Of a stretch of DNA of 64,000 nucleotides, positions 42,119 through 51,205 are shown piece after piece. The notes below the pieces were generated by a model, which saw only the letters and a program-made list of their open reading frames with translations, searched no databases and had not been told where the DNA came from. Position 1 is the stretch's first letter; each line of letters opens with the position of its first letter. Origin of the DNA: Algoriphagus halophilus (lineage in GTDB: Bacteria; Bacteroidota; Bacteroidia; Cytophagales; Cyclobacteriaceae); NCBI RefSeq assembly GCF_900129785.1, contig NZ_FSRC01000001.1, positions 2,046,001 to 2,110,000 on the forward strand. Reading direction: 5' to 3'. Made by a program: the position numbers and the translations under genes.

Positions 42119-44788
42119 ATGAATAGTCTAAAGTTTATATGTGGTTTCTTGGTCTGGATTTGTTTGGGAACAGCCCAAGGATTTCCTCAATCATGGATCT
42201 CTTCTACAAACCAGTCCAATATTTCCCAAGATTACGTGATGGAAATTTGGGACAATTCCAGAGGGCTGCCCCAAAATGCCATCTTTGCTATGGAAAGGGA
42301 CAATTTTGGATATTTATGGACTGCAACTGAAGAAGGACTGGTCCGGTTTGACGGAAAATCACTTAAGGTTTTTGACCAGGAAAATTATCCAGAAATGCTG
42401 GAGCAGACCTATTACATTTTTTTTAAAACAGATGGAGGAATTTGGGCTACTGGAGACCGTAGTATTGTATTGATTGATAAAAATATCAAAACAGTGGTCG
42501 ATTGCTCCCAAATAACGGATAAAACCTGGATCAGAGCAATCGCCGAAAATGGGGATGGTGGCTTACTAATTGGAAACCAAAAAGGTGAGATCTTTTCCTG
42601 GGATCAGGAAACCTTCACTCCACTCTCCTTTTGGAATCCTGAAATCCCTTTAGAAATACTCGGATTCTACACGCTGGATAATTCCATCATACTAGTCGGA
42701 ACGACACAAGGGATCTATGAACTGAATCTAACTACACGTCAGTCAAAATTAATCACTGAGCAAAGCTTTAGAGCTTTGAAAATTTTTGGAAATGACAACC
42801 GGCTTTATGTATACGAACCGGATGGGGGAATCTATTCCATAACCAAGGATTACCAACTGGATAAAGTGTATTCCTATGAGCAGTCCCAAGGGGTCAATCC
42901 AACCAGCCTCATCGTAGATTCGGAAAACAGCATTTGGTCTGGTTCTCTAGAGAATGGGCTTATTAAAATGTCTGATGGAGAGATCAATGAAATGATCTTT
43001 CCTGAACTCCAGACTTATACGGTTAGAAAAATCATTAAGGAAAAGGACAACCTTTATTTGGGGACTATGGGAAAAGGATTGGCGGTAGTCAGACCTGCCA
43101 TTATCAAGCAACTGAACAGGAAGGAACTGGATCAGAAAAACATCAAACCCATTTATCAGGCTTCAGATAGCAGTATGTGGATAGGAACCAAATCCGATGG
43201 GTTATACCAGCTGAAAAACGGGAAAATCAAATCTTGGAAGGAGCAGGATGGCTTGCTGCAAAACAGGGTCAACACCATTGGATCTGTGGACGGAAAAGTA
43301 TATGTTGGGAGCACAACAGGAATATCAATCATTAATCAGGCAACCGGTCAACTAGCTGGCTACCTTACCAAAAACAATGGACTGAAAAGCAATTATGTGA
43401 ATGTCATCTTCCGGGATTCAAAAAATTGGCTTTGGATTCTGACTCGAAATGGAGGGATTCATTATTTGGATGAAAAAGGAGTTTTTCATCTGGTGGAACT
43501 GCCCGAAAAATTCAGCAATACCCGATTCATCAGTATCCTAGAACTCAAAAACAAACAGCTACTGATCGGATCTATTAGTCAGGGTTTTTTTCGGTTTGAA
43601 AATGATCAACTAATAGAAAACCAACCCCTTCCACTTACCCCAGGAGAAGACTTGATCTATAGTATATATGAAGACCAGGACGGAGACCTTTGGTTTGCTA
43701 CCCATGGGGGAATTGTACTTTTTCAACAGGGGGAATTCAAGGTTTTAAGAAAGCAGAACGGACTAAAATCCCGAAGTGTATTCACAATTATTTCCGACGG
43801 CAATTCGGGCATATGGACTACCAATAATTTTGGGATCCAATACTTCCCAGGCTCCGAACTGGAAAAGTTTAAAAACACTACTGACGAAGATTTTCAAATT
43901 ACCAACAATTTTTACAATGAAGGGCATGGAATGCCTAATTCAGAAAGCAATGGTCTGATCTACCCCTCTTCACTAAAGGATTATTCTAAAAGAATCTGGA
44001 TTCCCACGGTGGAAGGAGTTGGAATCATTCCAGCCAGCACTTTGAATCAAGAAGCATCTTCCAGCTTTCGGTTTATTTGGGATGACCTTCTGGTAGCTGG
44101 ACAAAAAACCGATATTAAAAACGAAATCATTATTCCCCCTGGAGAAAAGTCCTTTCAAATTTCATTCAACTTGGTGGACTTTGAGAATCCGGACCAATAT
44201 TCCCTCTTTTATAGGATCAACCAGAAATCTAAACAATGGAATCCAATCAAAGACCAAGGGGTTCTGAATTTTACCGGATTGAAACCAGGGAATCATACCC
44301 TTGAAGTAAAAATCCTCCGAGAAGGGAAATTAGAAGAGGTCAACTCACTACCCATTCAGGTCAAAGCAACTTGGACAGAAACCCTGGCCTTTAAAATTTT
44401 AATGTTCTTGGCCCTTGTGATCTTAATCAATTTTGCCGTCAAATATTATTTGACTATTCGGATGAAGCGGAAATTGGAAAGTATGGTCAACCAAAGAACC
44501 AAAGAGTTGAGTACCACGAATGGACAACTGAAAAAGGCCATCAGTGAAATAGAAAACAAAAACAAGGTTCTAATGGATATCACTTGGCATCAATCTCATT
44601 TGGTTAGAATGCCTTTGACCAAAGCAATGGGAATCGCTCAACTTTTAAACCAATATTCAACTTACCAGGAGGTTGGATTAAGTAAGGAAGAGCTTGAGGC
44701 GGAGCTAATAAAAACCTTGGAAGAACTCGATCAAATGGTCCGGGAAACACATGCAATGTCCGAAAACATTAAAAACAACGATGGTTAA
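42119..44788 (+). CDS. Two-component propeller sensor with DHp but no ATPase domain
   Basis: About 889 residues. Signal peptide MNSLKFICGFLVWICLGTAQG, then many Reg_prop repeats (for example GLPQNAIFAMERDNFGYLWTATEEGLVRFDG parts and NGLKSNYVN, GDLWFATHGGIV), a Y_Y_Y domain (~700-770), and one transmembrane helix. The cytoplasmic end has the coiled coil RKLESMVNQRTKEL and WHQSHLVRMPLTKAMG, the QSH histidine (about residue 827) of DHp domains. The protein stops 62 residues later, with no HATPase domain or N/G boxes. So it cannot phosphorylate itself in the usual way. The response regulator gene overlaps its end by 8 bases. Confidence 0.82.
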   Translation: MNSLKFICGFLVWICLGTAQGFPQSWISSTNQSNISQDYVMEIWDNSRGLPQNAIFAMERDNFGYLWTATEEGLVRFDGKSLKVFDQENYPEMLEQTYYIFFKTDGGIWATGDRSIVLIDKNIKTVVDCSQITDKTWIRAIAENGDGGLLIGNQKGEIFSWDQETFTPLSFWNPEIPLEILGFYTLDNSIILVGTTQGIYELNLTTRQSKLITEQSFRALKIFGNDNRLYVYEPDGGIYSITKDYQLDKVYSYEQSQGVNPTSLIVDSENSIWSGSLENGLIKMSDGEINEMIFPELQTYTVRKIIKEKDNLYLGTMGKGLAVVRPAIIKQLNRKELDQKNIKPIYQASDSSMWIGTKSDGLYQLKNGKIKSWKEQDGLLQNRVNTIGSVDGKVYVGSTTGISIINQATGQLAGYLTKNNGLKSNYVNVIFRDSKNWLWILTRNGGIHYLDEKGVFHLVELPEKFSNTRFISILELKNKQLLIGSISQGFFRFENDQLIENQPLPLTPGEDLIYSIYEDQDGDLWFATHGGIVLFQQGEFKVLRKQNGLKSRSVFTIISDGNSGIWTTNNFGIQYFPGSELEKFKNTTDEDFQITNNFYNEGHGMPNSESNGLIYPSSLKDYSKRIWIPTVEGVGIIPASTLNQEASSSFRFIWDDLLVAGQKTDIKNEIIIPPGEKSFQISFNLVDFENPDQYSLFYRINQKSKQWNPIKDQGVLNFTGLKPGNHTLEVKILREGKLEEVNSLPIQVKATWTETLAFKILMFLALVILINFAVKYYLTIRMKRKLESMVNQRTKELSTTNGQLKKAISEIENKNKVLMDITWHQSHLVRMPLTKAMGIAQLLNQYSTYQEVGLSKEELEAELIKTLEELDQMVRETHAMSENIKNNDG

Positions 44789-45188
44789 ACGGCCTCTCAT
44801 ATATATTATTGATGATGATCAAATAGTTTTATTACTCCATAAATTACAAGTAACTAAGCAACAATTATCAGAACAGTTACTGGTATTTTCTGATCCGAAA
44901 ATTGCGTTGGAGTCCATCCTATCCCTACCAAATGAGAATCAGAGGTTATTGATTTTTTTGGATATCAACATGCCTGAAATGAATGGATGGGAGTTTTTGG
45001 AATTATTGGAAAAGCAAAACCTTCATGTAGATATCAAAGTGATCCTAGTGACTTCTTCATTGAGTATTTCAGATAAGAAAAAAGCCACTGAATCCGACCT
45101 AGTCATCGATTTTTGGGAAAAACCCATGGAACCAGTAAATGTAATCCAGTTAAAGGATCAATTGGGAGATTGGTTATTGGGGAAATAA
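44781..45188 (+). CDS. Response regulator, receiver domain only
   Basis: 135 residues from MVKRPLIYIIDDDQIVLLL; the ATG at 44751 would overlap the sensor more and lacks support. Acidic pocket in IIDDD, phospho-acceptor Asp in LLIFLDINMPEMNGWEF, and conserved Lys in FWEKPM. There is no output domain, so it relays phosphate or acts by protein contact. Being next to a sensor without a kinase domain, it may take phosphate from another kinase. Confidence 0.85.
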   Translation: MVKRPLIYIIDDDQIVLLLHKLQVTKQQLSEQLLVFSDPKIALESILSLPNENQRLLIFLDINMPEMNGWEFLELLEKQNLHVDIKVILVTSSLSISDKKKATESDLVIDFWEKPMEPVNVIQLKDQLGDWLLGK

Positions 45189-45517
45189 TACCGTCCCACC
45201 AATGGAAAATGGATGGATTCAAAATCCATTTCCCAAAACTTCATGATCCTTCCCTACCGAATCAATCTTCACTTTTTAAAAGGCTGCATTATACAGGCAA
45301 CCTAGGTTTGGAATCCCCCCTCCACCACAACTTGTCTCATTAAAATCTCCTCTCCTCCTTTTCCATCAATTCTGTTGGGTTTTACCAATACCCTCCCTGC
45401 ATCAATTCCTCAACTTTTTTTAGTAGCTACCACAACAGTGTAACTGATAGCCTTTTAGCCAATACAATTTTGCTTCTGTCAATGTGATATCAATACGTTT
45501 TACAAACCAGAAGTAAC
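45189..45517. other. Intergenic region before the tra operon
   Basis: About 330 bases between the response regulator and the first tra gene. It includes TGGATGGATTCAAAATCCA, a weak hairpin near 45210-45230. I see no gene. Confidence 0.4.
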
Positions 45518-45958
45518 ATGTTAGAAGCAATTTCTTGGAAACACTATTTCAGCACCTTGGCCATAGCCCTCACTGCCTATTACCTGACAATCCTGAGTTG
45601 GTATTTTCCCCAGGAACTCCGCAGACTGATTTCCGGACAATCATTGCATCTCAAACCGAATGATCAACAGATAATTGAGCCGGGCAGCTTGGAAGAAAAA
45701 CAAATGGCACCATTTGAAGAACTGGAACTGGCAGTAGTGGAACTTCAAGGCATCCTCGAAAGTGAGGGAACCTTGACAAATAAACCTAGGCTCTTCCAAC
45801 AGCTAACCCAGTGCCTGTCCAACCATCCCGGACTTCGGGAGCCTGCCTATCGAGTTGCCATTGAACATTTCCTACTTGAAAACATCCCAAAGACCTGCCG
45901 ATTGACTGTTAGTCAATCAGAGATAGAAACCCTTTGGTCTAGGTTACCAATCTTTTAG
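45518..45958 (+). CDS. Conjugation-associated membrane protein, unknown
   Basis: 146 residues. One N-terminal transmembrane helix (FSTLAIALTAYYLTILSWYF) and a hydrophilic, helical remainder with SLEEKQMAPFEELELAVVELQ. I do not recognise a family. The position directly before TraE suggests that it belongs to the transfer operon, comparable to the TraA-TraD genes of Bacteroides elements. Function unknown. Confidence 0.6.
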   Translation: MLEAISWKHYFSTLAIALTAYYLTILSWYFPQELRRLISGQSLHLKPNDQQIIEPGSLEEKQMAPFEELELAVVELQGILESEGTLTNKPRLFQQLTQCLSNHPGLREPAYRVAIEHFLLENIPKTCRLTVSQSEIETLWSRLPIF

Positions 45959-45994
45959 AAAATAATCTCATTCCTCACCAATACCTCTTTTAAT

Positions 45995-46324
45995 ATGAAA
46001 AAACGAACACAATCCTCAGCACGAAACCTATCCAAGGTTTTCTTAACCACCCTCTTCCTGATCTATACTTCCATGCATGCCAAAGCCCAGGATGGCTTGG
46101 CGGGAATAGAAGAAGCGGATCGCCAGGTCCGAAGTTACTTTGCGGCCGGCACCAGTCTCATGTATGCAATCGGAGCCATCCTAGGTTTGATCGGAGCCGT
46201 CAAAGTGTATCAAAAATGGAATGCGGGAGATCCGGATACCGGGAAAGTAGCCGCAGCCTGGTTCGGAAGCTGTGTTTTTTTGGTGGTGGTTGCGACCGTG
46301 ATCCAATCCTTCTTTGGGGTGTAA
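45995..46324 (+). CDS. traE: Conjugal transfer protein TraE (DUF4134)
   Basis: 109 residues. The leader includes a signal-like segment ending HAKAQDGLAG; then YFAAGTSLMYAIGAILGLIGAVKVYQKWNAGDP, followed by AAWFGSCVFLVVVATVIQSFFGV. The two helices and the WNAGDPD turn are characteristic of TraE/DUF4134, comparable to VirB2-type pilin in size. Next to TraF and TraG in the usual order. Confidence 0.88.
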   Translation: MKKRTQSSARNLSKVFLTTLFLIYTSMHAKAQDGLAGIEEADRQVRSYFAAGTSLMYAIGAILGLIGAVKVYQKWNAGDPDTGKVAAAWFGSCVFLVVVATVIQSFFGV

Positions 46325-46352
46325 TTACCAAGCAATTCAACTGCACATCCAC

Positions 46353-46679
46353 ATGTCCATCAGCATCTACAAAATCAACAAAGGGATCAACAAACCCATT
46401 GAATTCAAGGGTTTAAAAGCCCAGTACATCTGGTACCTCGGTGCCGGTGTGCTGGCACAACTTCTCCTGTTCACCCTTCTATATTTACTTGGAATCAACC
46501 CTTTTATTTGTCTGATAATCATTGGGATATCAGGAACAATACTGGTCATTCAAATCTATAGACTCAGTCAGAGTTATGGAGAACATGGGCTGAGCAAAAA
46601 GCTGGCATACCGCCAGGTTCCCCATGCCATCCGCATCAAATCCAGGGGTGTTTTCCGCAAATCCCGCAGCATCAAATAA
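46353..46679 (+). CDS. traF: Conjugal transfer protein TraF (DUF4133)
   Basis: 108 residues from MSISIYKINKGINKPIEFKG, preferred over the ATG at 46314, which overlaps traE. Contains two transmembrane helices (YIWYLGAGVLAQLLLFTLLY and CLIIIGISGTILVIQIYRLS) and a basic C-terminal tail. The N-terminal KGINKPIEFKGLKAQYI is diagnostic for DUF4133. Inner-membrane component similar to VirB3, next to the TraG ATPase gene. Confidence 0.88.
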   Translation: MSISIYKINKGINKPIEFKGLKAQYIWYLGAGVLAQLLLFTLLYLLGINPFICLIIIGISGTILVIQIYRLSQSYGEHGLSKKLAYRQVPHAIRIKSRGVFRKSRSIK

Positions 46680-46714
46680 TTCCTTTACCCAATGCACTGA
46701 CCAATTAGAATATC

Positions 46715-49180
46715 ATGGAAAGATTACTAGAACAGCATTTTCCTATACTCAGCATAGAGCAAGATGTCATCCTTTCTAAAATGGGAGACATAACCCTGGC
46801 ATACGAAGTCCGACTTCCTGAAATCTTCACATTGAGCAACCGGGACTACGATACGCTACACCAACATTGGATCAAAGCCATCAAAGTTCTTCCGAAAAAC
46901 ACGGTCCTCCACAAGCAGGATTGGTTTGTGGAGAAAACCTATCAGGCAGAGTTCTCCCATGTCCAACAAAGCTTTCTCTCCCAAAGTAGTGAGCGCTTTT
47001 TTCATGAACGCCCTTTTTTGGATCATACCTGTTTTCTCTATCTCACCCTTAAACCGAAAAACAGAAAACCTGCCAGCAGCATGTTTTCGACCTTGCTTCG
47101 ATCCCATATAATCCCGGAGGAACTACAGCTAAACCAATCCTTGCCCAATTTCCAGGATGCCTGTGGTCAGTTGGAAAGAATCCTTATCGACAGTGGATTC
47201 ATGAGTCTGAAGCGCCTAACCGAAAAAGAGCTTCTCAGCAGCTCCTCCCGGGCAGGTTTGCTGGAAAATTACTGTAGGCTATCCCTGGATTCGGATCCCA
47301 GGTTCATCCATGACATCCAATTCAAACCTTCCCTCCAAATAGGAAACAAACATGCTAGGATCTTCAGTTTAAGTGATCCCGAAGACCTTCCCCAGCTCTG
47401 TGGCAGTCGCATTAATTATGACAAATACAGTACGGACCACAGTAAATTCAGTGTAGGGTTTGCAGCTGCACTGGGCCAGCTACTGCCCTGTAATCACCTG
47501 TACAATCAATATCTGTTTTTAGGGGACAGTCAGCAAACCCTTAAAACCCTCGAAGCCAAACGACTCCGACTCCAATCACTTGCCAATTATAGCAGGGAAA
47601 ATGCCATCTCGCGGGACTCCACCAATGCCTTCCTGAATGAAGCGATAAGCCAACAGCGCCTACCTGTCAAGGCACATTTCAACCTGTTAGTATGGACAGA
47701 AGCCCCTACCCAACTCCCGGAAATCAAAAAGTTGGTTGGCTCTGCCTTTACGCAACTAGATGCCACTGCCAAAGAAGAATCGGTGGGAGCCCCACAGATC
47801 TTTTGGGCGGGAATTCCTGGAAATAGCGCCGACTTCCCCATGAATGAAACCTTCGACACTTTTGTGGAACAGGCAACCTGTTTCTTCCATCAGGAAACAG
47901 GGTACCAGAGCTCCATCAGTCCGTTTGGAATACGTTTGGGAGACCGCCTTACCGGGAAACCCTTGCAGGTGGACCTGTCTGATGAACCGGTCAAACGGGG
48001 TATCATCACCAACCGAAACAAGTTCATCTTGGGGCCCAGTGGTTCAGGAAAATCATTTTTCACAAACCATCTGGTCAGAAGTTATTATGAGCAAGGCACC
48101 CACGTGGTCTTGGTGGATGTGGGACATTCCTACAAAGGTCTGTGTGAGTTGGTCCAGGGGTATTATTTCACCTATGATGAACAACACCCCATCTGTTTCA
48201 ATCCTTTCTATATCCCGACAGGTGAGCAGTTGGACACCGAAAAAAAGGAAAGTATCAAAACCTTGTTGTTGGCACTTTGGAAAAAGGATCATGAATCATT
48301 CAAACGAAGTGAATATGTTGCCCTGTCCAATGCCCTGAAAGGATATTATGAGAAACTGAAAACCTCTCCTTCCTTGTTTCCTGGCTTCAATAGCTTTTAC
48401 GAGTACCTACAGGAAGATTTTTACCAGGATCTGGAAACGGACCAGGTAAAGGAAAAGGATTTTGACATCTCCAATTTCCTCTACGTGCTACGGCCCTATT
48501 ATCAAGGAGGGGAATTTGATTACCTCTTGAATGCCAAAGAAAACCTGGACCTGCTCCAGGAACGCTTCATTGTCTTCGAACTGGACAACATCAAGGACCA
48601 TCCCATCTTGTTTCCGGTGGTGACCATCATCATCATGGAAGTATTCATCCATAAAATGCGAAAGCTAAAGGGGATCAGAAAATTGATCCTGATAGAAGAG
48701 GCCTGGAAAGCCATCGCCAAGGAAGGCATGGCCGAATACATCAAATACCTGTTCAAAACGGTACGGAAATTCTATGGGGAAGCGATTGTTGTGACCCAGG
48801 AAGTGGATGATATCATCAGCTCTCCAATAGTCAAACAGACCATCATCAACAACAGTGATTGCAAAATCTTACTGGATCAATCTAAATACCAGAACAAGTT
48901 CCATCAGATCCAGGAACTCCTGGGATTGACTGCCAAAGAAAAAGCATTGGTGCTCTCGGTGAACCAGGCCAATGACCCCAAACGCCGATACAAAGAAGTT
49001 TTTATCAGTCTGGGAGGCATGCAGTCCAAAGTATACCGTACGGAGGTCTCCAAAGAAGAATACCTGGCCTATACCACGGAAGAAAGGGAGAAAATCAAAG
49101 TGATGGAATATGCCGCACGTTTTGGCTCTGTTCAAAAAGGGATACAGGCCCTGTGTTCAGAAACAGAAGAGCAAAATTAA
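46715..49180 (+). CDS. traG: Conjugation ATPase TraG (VirB4 family)
   Basis: 821 residues. The N-terminal half carries the TraG_N-like domain, and the Walker A motif GPSGSGKS is at 440-447. Walker B is in LILIEEAWKAI, followed by TQEVDDIIS and the end typical of VirB4. It powers assembly of the secretion machinery at the inner membrane. It starts 36 bases after traF and is followed 7 bases later by the TraI-like gene, so it is in the operon. It is full length. Confidence 0.93.
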   Translation: MERLLEQHFPILSIEQDVILSKMGDITLAYEVRLPEIFTLSNRDYDTLHQHWIKAIKVLPKNTVLHKQDWFVEKTYQAEFSHVQQSFLSQSSERFFHERPFLDHTCFLYLTLKPKNRKPASSMFSTLLRSHIIPEELQLNQSLPNFQDACGQLERILIDSGFMSLKRLTEKELLSSSSRAGLLENYCRLSLDSDPRFIHDIQFKPSLQIGNKHARIFSLSDPEDLPQLCGSRINYDKYSTDHSKFSVGFAAALGQLLPCNHLYNQYLFLGDSQQTLKTLEAKRLRLQSLANYSRENAISRDSTNAFLNEAISQQRLPVKAHFNLLVWTEAPTQLPEIKKLVGSAFTQLDATAKEESVGAPQIFWAGIPGNSADFPMNETFDTFVEQATCFFHQETGYQSSISPFGIRLGDRLTGKPLQVDLSDEPVKRGIITNRNKFILGPSGSGKSFFTNHLVRSYYEQGTHVVLVDVGHSYKGLCELVQGYYFTYDEQHPICFNPFYIPTGEQLDTEKKESIKTLLLALWKKDHESFKRSEYVALSNALKGYYEKLKTSPSLFPGFNSFYEYLQEDFYQDLETDQVKEKDFDISNFLYVLRPYYQGGEFDYLLNAKENLDLLQERFIVFELDNIKDHPILFPVVTIIIMEVFIHKMRKLKGIRKLILIEEAWKAIAKEGMAEYIKYLFKTVRKFYGEAIVVTQEVDDIISSPIVKQTIINNSDCKILLDQSKYQNKFHQIQELLGLTAKEKALVLSVNQANDPKRRYKEVFISLGGMQSKVYRTEVSKEEYLAYTTEEREKIKVMEYAARFGSVQKGIQALCSETEEQN

Positions 49181-49186
49181 ACCAGC

Positions 49187-49906
49187 ATGAAGATCTATAG
49201 AAAAACTCTTTTACGAAGTCTGGGCATGACCCTCTTGTGCATCAGCTTCACGCTTCCTCCCCAACCAAGCCAAGCGGCTGTTCCTCTGGCTATCCTGGAA
49301 ATCATCAAGGCCGGAGTCAAAAAGGTCATCGTGGCCATGGACCTGAAAATCCAACGTGAGCAAAACAAAGTCCTCTGGATGCAAAACGCCCAAAGGGTTT
49401 TGGAAAATACCATGTCCAAACTGAAGCTGGAAGAAATAGCCCATTGGACTGATGAGCAGCGGGAACTGTACCAGCAGTATTTCACAGAACTTCAAACCAT
49501 TAAATCAGTGGTTTCAGGCTATCAGCGGATACGTGATATTTCCAGGAAACAGGCCCTGGTTGTTTCTGAATACCAAAAAGTCTGGTACCTCATCCAGCAG
49601 GACGAGCATTTCACCAGTCGGGAAAAAGAATACATGGGAAAGGTCTATCAGGGAATATTGACCACCACAGTGACCAACCTGGACCAGCTGGCCCTCTTGG
49701 TCAAATCCTTTACCCTCCAGATGAGTGATGGGGAGCGACTTGCCTTACTTCAGGAAACTGCAGAAAAAGTGGATGAAAACTATCAAGACCTGCTCTCATT
49801 CAACCGGAGCAATGCGTTGCTCCGATTACAGCGAGCTTCCTCTACCCAGGAAATTTTACAAATCAAAGAATTATACGGCTTTCCACTTGAATCCCCTACC
49901 CCATGA
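49187..49906 (+). CDS. TraI/VirB5-like conjugation protein, copy 1
   Basis: 239 residues. Signal peptide with SLGMTLLCISFTLPPQPSQA, then a helical coiled-coil protein. It includes MDLKIQREQNKVLWMQNAQRVLENTMSKL, typical of TraI (DUF4141-like) proteins, and QMSDGERLALLQETAEK and a final LQRASSTQEILQIKELYG. VirB5-like proteins are minor pilus components. It overlaps the next gene by 4 bases. Confidence 0.78.
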   Translation: MKIYRKTLLRSLGMTLLCISFTLPPQPSQAAVPLAILEIIKAGVKKVIVAMDLKIQREQNKVLWMQNAQRVLENTMSKLKLEEIAHWTDEQRELYQQYFTELQTIKSVVSGYQRIRDISRKQALVVSEYQKVWYLIQQDEHFTSREKEYMGKVYQGILTTTVTNLDQLALLVKSFTLQMSDGERLALLQETAEKVDENYQDLLSFNRSNALLRLQRASSTQEILQIKELYGFPLESPTP

Positions 49907-50541
49907 AAATTCTGCTTCTATTCCTATCGCTTGGCATATCGGCGCTTCCTTCCCATTCCCAGACGTTTCAGGAATGGTGGAACCAAAAGAAAACCCAACA
50001 AAAGTACCTGGCAGAACAAATTGCGGCACTTCAAGCCTATGGCAGGGTGCTAAAGGAAGGGTATGAAGTGGTCTCTCAAGGCTTGGACTTGATAAGGAGC
50101 ATCACTGGGGAGGACATGGCATTGCATCAAACGCATTTCACTTCCTTTTCTACCATCAACCCTCATCTCAGGGACCACCACGCAATAGAAAAAACCTCCC
50201 TACTCTATGCAGAAATCAACCAGCTAAACCAACTCGTCCCCAACAAGTATTTCCGACAATTCCTCTTCACCGATGCCGAAGAAAAATTCATCCTCCAGAT
50301 AGTCCAAGGCCTGAAAGAAGACAGTGATCAACTCTTTGAAAGCCAGCAGAACTTGCTTGCAAAGGACCTATTGAATTTAAATGACACAGATCGCATGGAA
50401 CAATTGACTCAAATCCAACTCCAAATGCAGAAGATCCATGCTGCGGCGCTCCAGCTCTTTCAGGATTGTCAATCCCTGGGGTATTCCAGACAAAGAGCGA
50501 TACAAGCGCTCGAACAACGCAAAAAAATCCATGTCCATTAA
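49903..50541 (+). CDS. Coiled-coil conjugation protein, second in series
   Basis: 212 residues with signal MKILLLFLSLGISALPSHSQ. The mature protein is helical: QKKTQQKYLAEQIAALQAYGRVLKEGYEVV and TDAEEKFILQIVQ are visible. It resembles the neighbouring TraI-like proteins in layout but not closely in sequence. Probable periplasmic pilus-assembly factor. The start overlaps the previous stop (ATGA). Confidence 0.65.
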   Translation: MKILLLFLSLGISALPSHSQTFQEWWNQKKTQQKYLAEQIAALQAYGRVLKEGYEVVSQGLDLIRSITGEDMALHQTHFTSFSTINPHLRDHHAIEKTSLLYAEINQLNQLVPNKYFRQFLFTDAEEKFILQIVQGLKEDSDQLFESQQNLLAKDLLNLNDTDRMEQLTQIQLQMQKIHAAALQLFQDCQSLGYSRQRAIQALEQRKKIHVH

Positions 50542-50554
50542 GTAGAAAATTGCC

Positions 50555-51190
50555 ATGAAAAAGATCCACTTCCTATCCTGTATGTTCGTGCTTTCCCTGG
50601 GAATACAACTGGCCCAGGCCCAGACAGATGAGGCGACCCAACTGTTGCTCAATGTTACCAAACTCAATCAGCTCAAGGAAATCCTGAGCGATTTGGAACA
50701 AGGCTACACGACTCTTCGAAAGGGGTATTCCCAAATTGAAAAGTTGGCTTCAGGGAATTTCAACCTGCATGAGACCTTCCTGAACCAACTTTTGGAGGTA
50801 AATCCAGCGGTTAAGGACTACTACAAAGTAGCTGAGATCATCCACTTTCAACTCCAATTGCTCAACGATTATAAAAGGGCATACTCCGTCTTCAGGCAAT
50901 CCGGGCAATTCACGCATCAGGAAATCTCCTATCTGTACCAAGTGTATCAAAACCTGATGCAGAAGAGCCTCCAACATCTGGATGAATTGACCTTGGTATT
51001 GACAGCAGGAACCCTTCGGATGTCAGACGAGGAACGTCTGAAGGCGATTGACCGGATCCATCAGGGTATGATGGACAAAATTCAATTCCTGACCAGGTTT
51101 AATCAAGACACCCAAATCCTGGCGCTCCAAAGGTCGAAGACGATACAGGAGCTATCGGGAATCAGAACGCTTTACAATTCCCATTATTAA
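50555..51190 (+). CDS. Coiled-coil conjugation protein, third in series
   Basis: 211 residues with signal peptide (MKKIHFLSCMFVLSLGIQLAQA). The mature part begins QTDEATQLLLNVTKLNQLKEIL, and later has TLRMSDEERLKAIDRIHQGM, matching the QMSDGERLALL segment of the first protein in this series, and an ending ALQRSKTIQELSGIRTLY similar to its LQRASSTQEILQIKELYG. So it is a diverged paralog of copy 1. Probable VirB5-like role. Confidence 0.68.
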   Translation: MKKIHFLSCMFVLSLGIQLAQAQTDEATQLLLNVTKLNQLKEILSDLEQGYTTLRKGYSQIEKLASGNFNLHETFLNQLLEVNPAVKDYYKVAEIIHFQLQLLNDYKRAYSVFRQSGQFTHQEISYLYQVYQNLMQKSLQHLDELTLVLTAGTLRMSDEERLKAIDRIHQGMMDKIQFLTRFNQDTQILALQRSKTIQELSGIRTLYNSHY

Positions 51191-51205
51191 CCACTTCCTA
51201 AACTC

